Of a stretch of 64,000 nucleotides of DNA, positions 1 through 7,983 are shown piece by piece. The position numbers were made by a program, and so were the translations under genes. Every line of letters starts with the position of its first letter. Position 1 is the stretch's first letter. A model generated the notes under the pieces. The model made no database searches and was not told where the DNA came from. It was given only the letters and a program-made list of their open reading frames with translations. This DNA is from Muribaculaceae bacterium (GTDB lineage Bacteria; Bacteroidota; Bacteroidia; Bacteroidales; Muribaculaceae), in assembly GCA_017436845.1 (NCBI GenBank), contig JAFSCJ010000016.1:1-64000 (forward strand). Reading direction: 5' to 3'.

Positions 1-60
1 AGAATAGAGGGTATTTGCCCGAAGAGCAATAGAAAAGAGGAGTGTGGAAGTTAAGAGTTA

Positions 61-93
61 AATAAAAAACGCAAGATTTGAGTTCTTGCGTTT
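61..93 (-). terminator. Rho-independent terminator of the 57-residue protein gene
   Basis: A 9-bp perfect stem (67-75 with 85-93, loop of 9) is followed, on the minus strand, by a run of six T. It lies just after the stop codon of the small minus-strand gene. Confidence 0.7.
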
Positions 94-98
94 AGTGT

Positions 99-272
99 TT
101 AGTTGAGAATCATGCTGCCGAGTGATGTTTCGATTTTCTTTTCGTAATTGTAAGTTCTTGCAAATTGCTTAATGAAATCAAGTGTTGATTTTCGTGGTTG
201 AGCAATTTTAGTATCAATAACATCAACATCGCCATGAATTGTCTCATAAGAATGAGTAGAAATTTTCTTCAT
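99..272 (-). CDS. 57-residue hypothetical protein
   Basis: A short reading frame of 57 codons running from an ATG to a TAA, with its own terminator. The protein begins MKKISTHSYETIHGDVDVID, has a basic middle with the phrase STLDFIKQFARTYNYEKK (residues 29-46) and ends SLGSMILN. It has no signal peptide or membrane segment, so it is probably cytosolic. The amphipathic, aromatic and basic helix in the second half suggests a partner-binding or DNA-adjacent role, but nothing identifies a function. It is divergent from the ECF sigma factor gene next door. I believe it is real because of codon use, the terminator and the Met-Lys-Lys start typical of this genome. Confidence 0.6.
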   Translation of the reverse strand: MKKISTHSYETIHGDVDVIDTKIAQPRKSTLDFIKQFARTYNYEKKIETSLGSMILN

Positions 273-390
273 AGGCAATTCTATTTATAAATTACACCTA
301 TAAAACGCATGAAGATGTGTATTTATTATATTAAACATTGGTTTTTAATATATAAATATCGTAATATGTGGCGTTTTTTTTTAGTTTTTC

Positions 391-421
391 TTGCATTTTT
401 AGTTTATAACAATTACTTTTG
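391..421 (+). promoter_or_regulatory. Promoter of the ECF sigma factor gene
   Basis: TTG at 391-393, 20-bp spacer, TACTTTTG at 414-421. This fits the Bacteroidetes sigma-ABfr form TTG-N19/20-TAnnTTTG and gives a leader of about 85 nt. Confidence 0.65.
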
Positions 422-511
422 TCATTGTAAACCATTAAAAACAATCTATTTATCAACCTAAAATTAACTGCCTATAGCACAACACTACTCTAAATTTTAA
501 ACAGAATAGTA

Positions 512-1102
512 ATGCAAGTATTGACAAAGCTCACTGACGAACAGTTGGTGGCTGATTATGCTAAAGGTAATAATGAAGCATTTGATGCGTTGCTCAAGCG
601 TCATCAATCACGTGTTTTCTCATATATTTTTCATATTGTAAAGAATAAAGACCTTGCTGATGATATTTTCCAGGAGACCTTTGTTAAAGCCATTATGACT
701 ATCAAACAAGGACGTTATACTGAAAATGGTAAGTTCTCGGCTTGGATTTCACGCATAGCACATAATCTCATTATAGATTATTATCGTCAGGAAAAATCAG
801 AAAATACAGTTTCGGCCGATGACGAAGATACAAATCTGTTGAATCGTCGTGATTTGTGTGAGGAAAATATTGAGTATCACATGGTAACAGACCAAATCCA
901 TAAAGATGTTAATCGCATAATAATGGCGTTGCCTGAAAGTCAACGTGATGTATTAATAATGCGCTATTATCGTGATATGAGTTTCAAGGAAATTGCAGAT
1001 GCAACAAATGTTAGCATAAATACAGCTTTAGGGCGTATGCGTTATGCAATCTTAAACATGCGACGCATAGCTGAAGAAAACAACATTGTTCTCACAATGT
1101 AA
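512..1102 (+). CDS. ECF-type RNA polymerase sigma factor
   Basis: A 196-residue sigma-70 family protein that would direct RNA polymerase to a specific promoter set. Region 2 spans about residues 22-90, with the core-binding phrase LADDIFQETFVKA at 48-60 and the conserved FSAWISRIAHN helix at about 75-85. Region 4 spans about 135-185 and holds the helix-turn-helix MSFKEIADATNVSINTALGR. Regions 1 and 3 are absent, as expected for the ECF class. The first ATG was chosen because it lies 90 nt below a good promoter. No anti-sigma gene follows: the gene ends at a strong bidirectional terminator and a convergent gene. It may therefore be one of the stand-alone Bacteroidales ECF factors controlled by other means. 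The target regulon cannot be read from the sequence. Confidence 0.93.
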   Translation: MQVLTKLTDEQLVADYAKGNNEAFDALLKRHQSRVFSYIFHIVKNKDLADDIFQETFVKAIMTIKQGRYTENGKFSAWISRIAHNLIIDYYRQEKSENTVSADDEDTNLLNRRDLCEENIEYHMVTDQIHKDVNRIIMALPESQRDVLIMRYYRDMSFKEIADATNVSINTALGRMRYAILNMRRIAEENNIVLTM

Positions 1103-1118
1103 CAAATGACGTCATGTA

Positions 1119-1160
1119 AATTAACAAAGTCCAAAGAATTTTCTTTGGACTTTGTTAATT
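1119..1160. terminator. Bidirectional terminator between convergent genes
   Basis: A perfect 20-bp inverted repeat (1119-1138 with 1141-1160) with a 2-nt loop. A-rich and T-rich ends serve both the sigma factor gene and the convergent minus-strand gene. Confidence 0.8.
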
Positions 1161-1175
1161 TCTTGTGTTTGTATT

Positions 1176-1514
1176 TTAATGTTTCCAATTGTTGTACATA
1201 TTCTCTTCTAAAATGTCGTAAACAAAAGAGCCTACGACTTCTATAAGTGTGGGCTCATAGGGCTTGTGAATATAATTTATTTTAATCTGTTGTTGAGACG
1301 GCATTCGTTCTTCTTTCATAAAGGTTGTGTTATTTGAAATGCCTTTATCTGTTGTGAATGTGTTGTCGATTAATTTACAATCAGAAAAGATATTTAAGTC
1401 AACTTGTTTCATCTTTAATTCATAATGAAATATCTTTTGAGTTGAATTATCATTCACTTGAGCTGTTGCTGTAATGCATAAGATAGATAATATAATAAGA
1501 AAGAATATTTTTTT
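1176..1514 (-). CDS. Small secreted hypothetical protein, start codon missing
   Basis: The frame is open on the minus strand from 1550 down to the stop at 1176. The first canonical start is a GTG at 1457. Upstream of that GTG, in the same frame, is an obvious signal peptide (KKIFFLIILSILCITATAQ, about 1458-1514), so the GTG falls right at the expected cleavage site. The codon before the two lysines is CAT, and no ATG, GTG or TTG occurs before the in-frame stop at 1551-1553. The mature part is about 90 residues, has no recognised domain and ends YNNWKH. Either the start codon has decayed and this is a young pseudogene, or a rare start such as ATT is used, or the sequence has an error. I extended the feature to the signal peptide. 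Confidence 0.45.
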   Translation of the reverse strand, partial: KKIFFLIILSILCITATAQVNDNSTQKIFHYELKMKQVDLNIFSDCKLIDNTFTTDKGISNNTTFMKEERMPSQQQIKINYIHKPYEPTLIEVVGSFVYDILEENMYNNWKH

Positions 1515-1567
1515 ATGTGTATAATATTTTAAATTACAAATGTAGAAATTTTATTGAATAAGATGTG

Positions 1568-1575
1568 TATCTTTG
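1568..1575 (+). promoter_or_regulatory. -7 promoter element for the 215-residue protein gene
   Basis: TATCTTTG at 1568-1575 matches TAnnTTTG and lies 23 nt before the start codon. No good -33 TTG is present at the usual distance. Confidence 0.45.
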
Positions 1576-1598
1576 TTTAATAAAGATTAAACGTTGCC

Positions 1599-2246
1599 AT
1601 GAAATTAAAAATTCTGCTATTTACTATTATTTTATCAGTTATATCTGTTTTTAAGTTAAATGCTCAAGATTCTCATAATGTATTGACGTTTACGGGTGGT
1701 TTATCTTTTGAAAAATCATATAATATTGAGTTGGCGTATCATTATAAACCCACTCCAAATTTGGGGATAGGCGGAGCTGTGGGCTGTTGGAAAACGTTTT
1801 CAGACTTTGGTTCGTTATTATCTGATTTTTTTAATTCATTGGATGACGATTATTACTATGATGGTTATTCTTATGATGATGGTGATATTCTCCGTCCATA
1901 TCTAAAAGCCTCAATAGTGGGATTTACTCCAGACTTGTATAAGAGTGAAAATTTTAATATCAGACTTGGATTGACTATGCATGTGATGATAAATCCTACA
2001 TTCACACGAGAAATCAAATATGAACGTCCTAATGGACAACCTGAATTGATTGAAGATTTTGAGAGTCGTTGGTATTCATGGGGAGGTGAATTAGGTGTTG
2101 ATTTTTATGATGATGAATTTGGTATTGGTCTCGGTTATAGTATATCTACGTTGGAGCTGAAAACAATGATAGATTTTAAACGTCGCGCGATATTAGCCAA
2201 TCAATTTATTCATGGCGTTTTCCTAAGATTATATTTCGGTATATAG
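1599..2246 (+). CDS. Outer membrane beta-barrel-like secreted protein
   Basis: A 215-residue protein with a signal peptide (residues 1-22, ending LNAQ). The mature part has alternating hydrophobic strands typical of small outer membrane barrels, for example the glycine-rich PNLGIGGAVGCW near residue 52 and FGIGLGYSIS near 176. It ends in an aromatic-containing strand (HGVFLRLYFGI), as barrel proteins do. Residues about 83-97 form a strikingly acidic and tyrosine-rich stretch (DDDYYYDGYSYDDGD) that would be an extracellular loop. No family name can be given with certainty. It stands alone between a promoter element and the next gene. Confidence 0.7.
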   Translation: MKLKILLFTIILSVISVFKLNAQDSHNVLTFTGGLSFEKSYNIELAYHYKPTPNLGIGGAVGCWKTFSDFGSLLSDFFNSLDDDYYYDGYSYDDGDILRPYLKASIVGFTPDLYKSENFNIRLGLTMHVMINPTFTREIKYERPNGQPELIEDFESRWYSWGGELGVDFYDDEFGIGLGYSISTLELKTMIDFKRRAILANQFIHGVFLRLYFGI

Positions 2247-2271
2247 TATATTAAGGTTATTTAACTAGATC

Positions 2272-2279
2272 GGGGGGGG
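2272..2279 (+). repeat. G8 homopolymer in a promoter region
   Basis: Eight consecutive G residues in otherwise AT-rich DNA. They lie 16 bp upstream of the TAACTTTG element of the next gene, where the -33 element would normally sit. Confidence 0.8.
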
Positions 2280-2295
2280 AAAAATATCTCTATTG

Positions 2296-2303
2296 TAACT
2301 TTG
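2296..2303 (+). promoter_or_regulatory. -7 promoter element for the 372-residue protein gene
   Basis: TAACTTTG at 2296-2303, 26 nt before the start codon. The expected -33 TTG is replaced by the G8 tract. Confidence 0.5.
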
Positions 2304-2329
2304 TAAATACTGAACAAAGTTACAAAATC

Positions 2330-3448
2330 ATGATAATAAAAAGATATGTATTAATGCTCTTATTAGCGGTAACATTTATTTCCGCATTTACCGCAAATCA
2401 AAGTGCTCCCAAAAGCGATAATCAAGTTCCACAGGAGATTGATGAGATATTGTCTGAAGATGAGATTTTATCACAAAAACGTGATAAAATCAATTCGGAT
2501 TCAATAGAAATAGATATTTCAGAAATTGAGTTAAGTTTAGACTCGTTATCCGGAGCACCGGTTTTGTTTACATGGTTTAATGATGAAAGCGTATTCAATT
2601 TGTCAGGGGCTACGTTAATTTTGAAACCAGTAGAATTGACAAATATGTATACTGGCGAAAAGTATTATAGATTAATTATTAAGGCTGATCCATATTCGGG
2701 TAATAGTATAATAGGATATCTATTAATTGAGGATGCTGTTTCGCTAATTAATGCATTTATAAAGATTAATGAATATGTGAATAAATCATTATATGAGAAT
2801 TCCGAGGAAATTCTATATCGAAAAGATATAGATTTGGATAGAGCAATTATAATGTGGTTGGACTATAATGAAGAAAGTTATAATTGGAAAGGAAGTCTAA
2901 GCATTGTTTCTAATTCGTTAGGCGTAGGATGTGAAATTAAAGATGTTATAAAAGACTTGCCTAAACTAATTAAATTTTTAGAGGATGGAGTAAAGAATTT
3001 AACATTAAGAATGTATAATGGCGATACAACTAAAAAGTTAATAGAAAGGCATCAACCGAATGGAGATGTGTTATATTATTGGGATGGAAACACGCAATAT
3101 GATAGTATTCCTATAACAGACATTGAGTATATTGATAAACGATATTTTTATGGTGAAAAATATATTGAAAAGAAAAATAAAGACTTAAATAAGATTATAG
3201 AGAAAAATAATCCTTCAATAAAGACATTAGGCAAATATGGATATATTGATATAGTGTGGAATCCGGAAGGAAAGGTTGTTCAGTTTAAAATAATGTTGAC
3301 TAAAGAGGTATCAAAAAAAATTAGTGAACGTACAATTAAAATTATGCTAAATAAAATTCGAGAATTCAAGATAAAGAAATATCAAACAACTAAAGATGAA
3401 GACTGTGAACATACGCGAGCAGCGATCCCTTTAGAGATGGAGGAATAA
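2330..3448 (+). CDS. Secreted hypothetical protein
   Basis: A 372-residue protein with a hydrophobic N-terminus (MLLLAVTFISAFTA, about residues 8-21), probably a cleaved signal peptide. The next 45 residues are acidic and look disordered (QEIDEILSEDEILSQ). The rest is a mixed alpha/beta protein. Its C-terminal third contains GYIDIVWNPEGKVVQFKIML at about 303-322, which resembles the strand layout of TonB C-terminal-like domains, but no such assignment is secure. It ends with a charged tail. No neighbour gives a functional clue. Codon use is very AT-rich, like the other short secreted genes here. Function unknown. Confidence 0.65.
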   Translation: MIIKRYVLMLLLAVTFISAFTANQSAPKSDNQVPQEIDEILSEDEILSQKRDKINSDSIEIDISEIELSLDSLSGAPVLFTWFNDESVFNLSGATLILKPVELTNMYTGEKYYRLIIKADPYSGNSIIGYLLIEDAVSLINAFIKINEYVNKSLYENSEEILYRKDIDLDRAIIMWLDYNEESYNWKGSLSIVSNSLGVGCEIKDVIKDLPKLIKFLEDGVKNLTLRMYNGDTTKKLIERHQPNGDVLYYWDGNTQYDSIPITDIEYIDKRYFYGEKYIEKKNKDLNKIIEKNNPSIKTLGKYGYIDIVWNPEGKVVQFKIMLTKEVSKKISERTIKIMLNKIREFKIKKYQTTKDEDCEHTRAAIPLEMEE

Positions 3449-3450
3449 AT

Positions 3451-3484
3451 CAACAGCAGGTATCAATTCTGATACCTGCTGTTG
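3451..3484 (+). terminator. Terminator after the 372-residue protein gene
   Basis: A perfect 15-bp inverted repeat (3451-3465 with 3470-3484). The T-run is weak. It also separates the gene from the 3' end of the convergent ssrA. Confidence 0.7.
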
Positions 3485-3488
3485 TTAT

Positions 3489-3888
3489 TGGTGGAGTTGG
3501 AGGGAATTGAACCCTCGTCCAAACGTGGAACTAATGAGCTTTCTACATGCTTAGTCTCTACTTGATTGTAGGGGAGCGACAGGCAAGAGACCACCAATCA
3601 CAACCTTAGCCTCTAAAGTCTCGGAAACCGCGCGAGGCACTTGGTTTCCCATTCCCGATTTACCTGCACCGCCTTGTCGATCCGTCTCGGGAAAAGGACA
3701 ATCGGGCGATGTCTTGTCTCTGCAACTGTTGCGGAGATTAAGCGCAATCTACTGTACTTCGATTAGGCAGCAAGAGCGTAGTTATTTTCGCCATTTAAAA
3801 TTTTGATGTCCCAGATTAAAGAGCGTAGCCATCATTGCTCTGCATGCTTACACACCACCTCTACACGCTGTCAAAGCCAATCAACCCC
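3489..3888 (-). ncRNA. ssrA: Transfer-messenger RNA (tmRNA)
   Basis: A 400-nt gene whose ends fold together as a tRNA-Ala-like domain. The 5' end reads GGGGTTGATTGGCTTTGACA and the 3' end has the T-arm GGTTCAATTCCCTCCAACTC and a genomic CCA. The internal tag frame at 3763-3792 reads GENNYALAA then stop, the tag type known from Bacteroidetes, with GGC as resume codon. tmRNA with SmpB rescues ribosomes stalled on broken mRNAs and tags the product for proteolysis. It has its own promoter upstream and stands between convergent secreted-protein genes. Confidence 0.97.
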
Positions 3889-3915
3889 ATGATGATGTAA
3901 TGTATAATTATAACG

Positions 3916-3946
3916 CAAAGGTAATGTTTTTGTTGAGTTTGCACAA
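3916..3946 (-). promoter_or_regulatory. ssrA promoter
   Basis: On the minus strand, TTG (3946-3944), a 20-bp spacer and TACCTTTG (3923-3916). It predicts a precursor about 20 nt longer than the mature tmRNA 5' end. Confidence 0.65.
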
Positions 3947-3961
3947 ATTTTTAACAAAATA

Positions 3962-3990
3962 GGCGACACATCAATCACGATGCGTCGCCC
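3962..3990 (-). terminator. Terminator of the B12 operon
   Basis: An 11-bp stem with one G-U pair (3962-3972 with 3979-3989), followed on the minus strand by TATTTTGTT. It sits 33 nt past the last gene of the operon. Confidence 0.7.
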
Positions 3991-4022
3991 CAAAATGAAA
4001 AGAGTGTTTTGAAGTATGGAAA

Positions 4023-5726
4023 TTATTGAATAGCGATTTTTAGCATTTTTCCATTAACTGCCACGATATATATACCAGGACAGAGATTGAGAGGCATAGA
4101 GAAATTATTACTATTGATTTGGTGTTTATAAAGTTGATTTCCGGAAGTGTTATATATTGTCACATAGCTACCAGCGCTATTAATAACATTTAAGGAGCTG
4201 TTGCGATAGAATAATTGAGAATTGAACATTCCTACCGATTCAATGCCGGTAGTGCCTGATTCGCTAAGAGTAATGGTTTTTGTTGTTGACTTGCCATTTG
4301 ACAACGCTTTTAATGTAATAGTTGTCAAGCCTTGACCTTTCATCCAAAGAGTTAATTTGTTGTCGGCAATTTCTGCAGTCGCAATTTCAGGATTCTCAAC
4401 GTTGAGAATATCTACGATAATGCCGTTTTGGGCATTATCTTTGTCGGAAACAATGTCGGCAAGATTAAATTCTATTTTGTCATTCACGTCAAGGATATAT
4501 TTATCATCCAATGTGAACTCTGGAGTGTAATCATCGGTAAATAAAGCCATAGATGGATAGTCGCTCCAATCACCGATAGGAATTGAAATCGGTTCTCCGA
4601 TTAATGTACCTTGCGGATCAAACACCAACAAAAACCATGGACCATAACCGGAATTACTTGCTACGGGGACATATACATTGTCGGTTTCAGGGTCTACGCT
4701 AAAGCCGGCATAAATGGAATAATCAGGGTTTATTGTTGTCAAATCGACAAAAACGCCTTCTTCCCCGGTTTCAATATCATAATAAAGGATTTGAGGTGCG
4801 CCAACTTGCTCGTACATCATCCAATCAAAATAGCAGACATCTTTCCAAAGGATTTTATTGGAATGTTCACATGCTTGCATCATTCCATGACGCCAAGTAG
4901 CCCAAGACACCGAAACTTTGTGCTCAGTCGGTATTTCAATGGCTTCACATGTATATGGGTCTATCATAACTAATTTGTTGAGCTCCGGAGTTTGGTCGTA
5001 GCTGTAATTTTCAGTTGCACACGCTGTTGTCCACAACATTCCGTCTTTAGATTGTATAAGTTCACCGAAAGATCCTCCAAAATTTTCGGCAGAAATAGTG
5101 TAAATAATTTCGTCGGTTGCAATATCAATGACAAGAATTCCCTCGTTTTGTTTTGATGCAAAAACGCAATCTCCGACACGCACCATTGAACCAATCTGAT
5201 GATAATACACATCATATTGATAATAACCTCCGTCAATCGCCTCACCAACGCCATAGCCACAGTCGGAACCTTCGATTAATTTGACGACTTGATTATTTTC
5301 AAGATCAATCACAAAGATACCATTAGATGTACCCATGTAACCTTTGGATTCAGTCACTCCGCAAAATGCACGACCATCATAATTGTGTCCGTCATCAGAC
5401 AAACTGCTGAAAATATATATGTTTTTTGCGGTTGCGGCATCAGCAACTGTCAACAGGCCTCCTCCATAACTACCAGCCTGCTTTGATGTAACATACAATT
5501 TATCTCCATAGATAGTTGCAAATTGCGAAGTCTCGCCATAGCCCGCACCATTAACTTCTTGTGATACAGATGAGCCCAATGACCCGGTTTCGGGGTCAAG
5601 CCAGAACAAACCGCCTGAAGAAGAGCCATACTGTCCTTCGGTTAATAAAAAGCTCCCATTTGAGAATTGAGCCATACTTGTAATAGTCGTGGCTAAAAAT
5701 GCCATCAAAAAAATAATCTTTTTCAT
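4023..5726 (-). CDS. Secreted beta-propeller protein with T9SS-type C-terminal domain, last gene of the B12 operon
   Basis: 567 residues. A signal peptide (1-19, ending SMA) is followed by a propeller-like region to about residue 400. This has repeated phrases of the YncE/BtuG kind, such as GIFVIDLENNQVVKLIEG and GILVIDIATDEIIYTI. An Ig-like stretch follows (about 405-490), then a C-terminal domain (about 495-567) with VTIYNTSGNQLYKHQI and LCPGIYIVAVNGKMLKIAI, the pattern of T9SS type A sorting domains. It has no lipobox, unlike the BtuG-like protein two genes upstream. Because it is transcribed from the cobalamin riboswitch, it probably binds or captures corrinoids at or beyond the cell surface (inference). 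It starts 13 bp after the preceding stop. Confidence 0.8.
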   Translation of the reverse strand: MKKIIFLMAFLATTITSMAQFSNGSFLLTEGQYGSSSGGLFWLDPETGSLGSSVSQEVNGAGYGETSQFATIYGDKLYVTSKQAGSYGGGLLTVADAATAKNIYIFSSLSDDGHNYDGRAFCGVTESKGYMGTSNGIFVIDLENNQVVKLIEGSDCGYGVGEAIDGGYYQYDVYYHQIGSMVRVGDCVFASKQNEGILVIDIATDEIIYTISAENFGGSFGELIQSKDGMLWTTACATENYSYDQTPELNKLVMIDPYTCEAIEIPTEHKVSVSWATWRHGMMQACEHSNKILWKDVCYFDWMMYEQVGAPQILYYDIETGEEGVFVDLTTINPDYSIYAGFSVDPETDNVYVPVASNSGYGPWFLLVFDPQGTLIGEPISIPIGDWSDYPSMALFTDDYTPEFTLDDKYILDVNDKIEFNLADIVSDKDNAQNGIIVDILNVENPEIATAEIADNKLTLWMKGQGLTTITLKALSNGKSTTKTITLSESGTTGIESVGMFNSQLFYRNSSLNVINSAGSYVTIYNTSGNQLYKHQINSNNFSMPLNLCPGIYIVAVNGKMLKIAIQ

Positions 5727-5738
5727 ATTTGTAATGAG

Positions 5739-6821
5739 TTATTGTGAAATAATGATTTTAGTAGTTTTAGGTCCTTGTCGTTTGATGAATATGCCATTAG
5801 AAGGATTCTCAATTTTAATACCTTGTAAATTATAGTATTCAACTTGAAAATCATTGTCAAGAATTATATCGGCAATCCCCGCTATATCAGCATTAGGATG
5901 AAGATCTTCGCCACCACAAACTTCGGTTGAAGTTTCTCCTATCCATCCACAATATTGGTTTACTGCACTATAAACTTTTATGAAGTCGATATGTGTAAGG
6001 GTGACGGAATTGCCATCAGCATCCACAGCCCAATCAATTTTAAATCCAGGGGCTTCGGCGTTTGGTTGATTATCGGCATATCCCCAGTCATAAAATCGTT
6101 GAACGTAGTATGAACCATTTCCGCTTTGATCATAAGCGTTGTCGGCAAGTCGAGTCCCTTCAAACGTGATAGTAGTATCATCAATCCATTCCGGCCAATA
6201 AGATTGTCGGTGATAAACATTACGCATTACATATCCCGTTTCATTTTGGTTGTCTTTCCATTTTACATAAGTACGATCATTTATGTAATTATAATTCGGA
6301 TCAGGATCGGCATTAATTGTCCTGTTGGCATCAGGTTTGTAATAAGTGATTTTATAAAAATGAGTGGTTTCGGGTTTGCTATATTCACTGCCTGCGAGTT
6401 CGTACCATTCATCATCGGGAACTCCATTGCAATTGGTGTCTTGACTCACCATAACAATCCCCGGTTCACAACTGCCACCGTCTGATGCTTGATTTGACTT
6501 AAAAGCGTTGCCGTAGATTTTGAAATCATATTTGCCTGCGACATTCACAACGGGGTGATTAAAACCAAATATGACGTAACCACCGAATGAGCCGAGCGTA
6601 ATCATACCCGGAGCAGCTCCATCGTTTTCATTGCCACAAATTTGTTCTTCCACTTTAGCCAAAATATTGGCTTTTGTGTCTCCCTCTTCAAATTCAGGCA
6701 TTTCGTTGACAAACTGTCCGGGAGCTGGCAAATAATCATACACTTTGGAGATATAAGGATTGTTTGCCTTTACAGAAAAGGCAATCACAATCACTCCTAA
6801 TGCTAATGTAATTTTTTTCAT
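5739..6821 (-). CDS. Secreted B12-operon protein of unknown function
   Basis: 360 residues from the ATG at 6821. An upstream in-frame start at 6860 overlaps the previous gene and would put 13 extra residues before the signal peptide MKKITLALGVIVIAFSVKA, so I prefer 6821. The mature protein has a well-conserved-looking core: GMITLGSFGGYVIFGF (about 70-85), a calcium-loop-like DTNCNGVPDDEW (about 130-141) and paired cysteines. It ends with a short VEYYNLQGIKIENPSNGIF segment common at the ends of secreted Bacteroidales proteins and probably an export or anchoring tail. Position between two propeller genes under a B12 riboswitch implies a part in corrinoid capture. Some Bacteroidetes B12 loci carry extra surface B12-binding proteins (BtuH), but I cannot show that this is one. 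Confidence 0.75.
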   Translation of the reverse strand: MKKITLALGVIVIAFSVKANNPYISKVYDYLPAPGQFVNEMPEFEEGDTKANILAKVEEQICGNENDGAAPGMITLGSFGGYVIFGFNHPVVNVAGKYDFKIYGNAFKSNQASDGGSCEPGIVMVSQDTNCNGVPDDEWYELAGSEYSKPETTHFYKITYYKPDANRTINADPDPNYNYINDRTYVKWKDNQNETGYVMRNVYHRQSYWPEWIDDTTITFEGTRLADNAYDQSGNGSYYVQRFYDWGYADNQPNAEAPGFKIDWAVDADGNSVTLTHIDFIKVYSAVNQYCGWIGETSTEVCGGEDLHPNADIAGIADIILDNDFQVEYYNLQGIKIENPSNGIFIKRQGPKTTKIIISQ

Positions 6822-6837
6822 ACTGAGATTAATATTG

Positions 6838-7983
6838 TTAATTGCTAATTGATTGTTCACCTACAAAAGCAAAATGTGCAGGAATGTCTCCTGTGCGTAC
6901 ATTCCATTTCAATACACCGTCTCGATCGAAACAATATAAAGTGCCCGGATTGACATAATTTTTTGCATCTGTTATATAAATATCTTTTGTAATTGGATTT
7001 ACGGCTACGCTATACGGCATTTTTATTTTTGATTCTGTGCCGTCAGTAATAAAGTTATCGGTAATCTTTTCTTTCAGATTGACATCTACTATTGCATAAG
7101 TTATACTATAGGAAGAAGATATATGACTCCAACCGGCGCTTACTATGTAAATAGAATCACCTTGAATGCACATATCAGAAACAGGTACGTCAAGAGCAGC
7201 AACTAAACGTTTTTTGCGTACATCATAGCAATACAAGCGTGAAGGAGTTTCGTAATAGTCGCCTCTTGAAGAAATCCATAAGCAGCCATGACGATCGGCT
7301 AAAACATAATGCAGATTAACAGCAACTCCAATCCGATTAGTTTCCTCAAATGTATTAATATCGATAACTGAAACAGTATTTTCATAATTTGGTACCATAT
7401 AACCGCCTGAGTTTGCAACATAAATTTTGTCTTCGACAATTTCTATACCATCGGGTTGAAAGCCGACTAAGCAACGATCAACGATTTCCAATGTCGTTGT
7501 ATCAACTTTAGCTACATAACCAATTTGTTGGTAGTCGGGATTAATTTCAACCGGACCGGCATATGACGTTACATAGGCATATCCTTTATGGAATTTAATA
7601 TATCGGCAATTTGGAATCTCAATTTGCCCTATACGCTTTGTGGTTGCAACGTCCATTACCTCGACTTTATTGGAGCAGTTAATAATCGCATACAATCGGT
7701 TGCCATAAATGGCAAGATCGTTGCCTACGTCACCCATTTCCTTGGGAACGTTAGGATTTGCGTTGCCATAAATGTTGCGAGTATATATCCCGGTTGTACA
7801 ATTGTAGTAATCGAGTGTACTTTTATTACTCCCCATATTACCTTCATTAAGTAAATAAAATCCTTTTATGCTTGTAAACTCCGGAGTTGATACGCTTAAA
7901 CTTTCGGGTATGAAAATTTCATCATCGTGTCTACAAGAGATAATCACAGACAGAGTAAAAATTGCGAGTATTATTTTTTTCAT
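6838..7983 (-). CDS. btuG: BtuG-like surface lipoprotein, vitamin B12 binding beta-propeller
   Basis: 381 residues. A lipoprotein signal with lipobox SVIISC puts the acylated cysteine at residue 17. The mature part begins with the BtuG-like phrase GFYLLNEGNMGSNKSTLDYY (about 41-60) and continues as a YncE-type beta-propeller, with repeats such as NLAIYGNRLYAII, VEVMDVATTKRI and VSVIDINTFEET. In Bacteroides, BtuG is a surface lipoprotein that binds B12 extremely tightly and caps the BtuB transporter. The gene order here (riboswitch, BtuB-like, BtuG-like), the fitting length and a 4-bp ATGA overlap with the BtuB-like gene all support that role. The assignment rests on resemblance and context. 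Confidence 0.85.
   Translation of the reverse strand: MKKIILAIFTLSVIISCRHDDEIFIPESLSVSTPEFTSIKGFYLLNEGNMGSNKSTLDYYNCTTGIYTRNIYGNANPNVPKEMGDVGNDLAIYGNRLYAIINCSNKVEVMDVATTKRIGQIEIPNCRYIKFHKGYAYVTSYAGPVEINPDYQQIGYVAKVDTTTLEIVDRCLVGFQPDGIEIVEDKIYVANSGGYMVPNYENTVSVIDINTFEETNRIGVAVNLHYVLADRHGCLWISSRGDYYETPSRLYCYDVRKKRLVAALDVPVSDMCIQGDSIYIVSAGWSHISSSYSITYAIVDVNLKEKITDNFITDGTESKIKMPYSVAVNPITKDIYITDAKNYVNPGTLYCFDRDGVLKWNVRTGDIPAHFAFVGEQSISN

Noticed and set aside
3763..3792. Independent small gene inside ssrA
   Set aside because: It is the tmRNA tag reading frame (GENNYALAA).
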